Shown piece after piece: positions 63,635-64,000 of a stretch of 64,000 nt of DNA; position 1 is the stretch's first letter; each line of letters starts with the position of its first letter. The DNA comes from CAZRWD01 sp964603785 (GTDB taxonomy: Bacteria > Fermentibacterota > Fermentibacteria > Fermentibacterales > Fermentibacteraceae), in contig CAZRWD010000008.1 of the NCBI GenBank assembly GCA_964603785.1, positions 1 to 64,000 on the forward strand. The letters are read 5' to 3'. The position numbers and the translations under genes were made by a program. Below the pieces are notes generated by a model. The model saw nothing but the letters and a program-made list of their open reading frames with translations. It made no database searches and was not told the DNA's origin.

Positions 63635-64000
63635 TTGGGCCTCGGGCGCGCCGACATCTGGTACGACCTCCCCCCGGAGCTCATAGCGCAGAGACCGCTC
63701 GAGCGCAGGTCCGACAGCAGGATGATGCTCGTCAGGAGGTCGACGCGCGAGGTGGTGGACGGGTGCTTCAGGGACCTGCCCCGGCTGCTCTCGCCCGGGG
63801 ATCTCCTCGTCTTCAACAGGACGAAGGTCATGCCCGCGAGGCTCAGGGGCAGAAGACGCGACACCGGGGGGGCTGCGGAGATCCTCCTACTGGAGAGGCT
63901 GTCTCCGGGCACCTGGCTGACCATGCTCAAGCCCTCCAGACGATGCCGCGCCGGGGTGACCATCGACGTGGGAGACGCTCTCTCGGCCTCGGTCATCGAG
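63635..64000 (+). CDS. queA: QueA, tRNA ribosyltransferase-isomerase (5' part)
   Basis: The first 122 codons are present; the gene runs off the window. The product transfers and rearranges the ribosyl of SAM onto preQ1-tRNA in queuosine synthesis. Matching start: DIWYDLPPELIAQRPLERRSDSRMMLV (given as position 7-33), then LVFNRTKVMPARLRG, AEILLLERL and TMLKPSRR. The likely start is TTG 63635, eight bases after the histidine kinase stop; other frames lack the conserved beginning. Confidence 0.88.
   Translation, partial: MGLGRADIWYDLPPELIAQRPLERRSDSRMMLVRRSTREVVDGCFRDLPRLLSPGDLLVFNRTKVMPARLRGRRRDTGGAAEILLLERLSPGTWLTMLKPSRRCRAGVTIDVGDALSASVIE

Overview
The window is a strongly GC-rich, gene-dense bacterial chromosome segment with two 100-N runs, so it comes from a draft (probably metagenome-assembled) genome. 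Nothing names the organism directly. The mix of an NAD-linked [NiFe] hydrogenase, a membrane pyrophosphatase of the K+-dependent sequence type, secreted enzymes with short C-terminal sorting-like tails, and many lineage-specific envelope proteins would suit an uncultured anaerobic or fermentative bacterium of the FCB-like candidate phyla (for example Fermentibacteria or Eisenbacteria). That placement is inference with low confidence.

Layout. 1-0.9 kb: the 3' remnant of a large serine recombinase and a small membrane protein. 1.0-8.1 kb (minus strand): 1-pyrroline-5-carboxylate dehydrogenase followed by a NAD-coupled hydrogenase operon (HoxE/F fusion, HoxU, HoxY, HoxH) that ends in a hydrogenase maturation protease fused to a response-regulator receiver domain. 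8.4-13.4 kb: an elongation factor G broken by an assembly gap, a methyltransferase, a zinc-ribbon membrane protein and a sodium:solute symporter. 13.7-19.1 kb (plus): a compact C4-acid operon, sucC-sucD-fumarase alpha-fumarase beta-malic enzyme-ACT protein. 19.2-24.9 kb: envelope and secreted proteins and a degenerate GmrSD-like protein. 25.2-34.2 kb: a receiver protein plus a GGDEF-ATPase-TPR giant, AlaX, an AraC regulator, and an adenylate cyclase-ATPase-TPR giant of the same design. 34.2-40.4 kb (minus): an outer-membrane protein, then a carbamoyltransferase/SxtJ/DUF5989/SGNH cluster. 40.5-50.2 kb: a secreted C39-like protein, MscS channel, pyrophosphatase, UPF0016 half-transporter, subtilase, MazG and lipoamide dehydrogenase. 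50.3-53.7 kb: TPR protein and a TldD/TldE pair. 53.7-61.0 kb (minus): an eight-gene run, ptsN-like IIA, zinc-ribbon protein, guaB, a pseudokinase, CarD-like regulator, HflX, an unknown, and a flippase-like membrane protein. 61.0-64 kb: a soluble sensor kinase and the start of queA.

How it fits together. The hydrogenase can return NADH electrons to protons (or run in reverse), next to an NADH-producing dehydrogenase and malic enzyme/fumarase/succinyl-CoA synthetase, and the pyrophosphatase would conserve energy as an ion gradient. Regulation looks rich in second messengers (c-di-GMP and cAMP) and in receiver domains without usual outputs.

The most interesting points are two large ATPase-TPR proteins that differ mainly in the cyclase domain they carry, the protease-receiver fusion, the GmrSD-like protein with its motifs eroded, a pseudokinase beside CarD and HflX, and five genes whose only sensible start is CTG, three of them in a CTGA overlap with the upstream stop.
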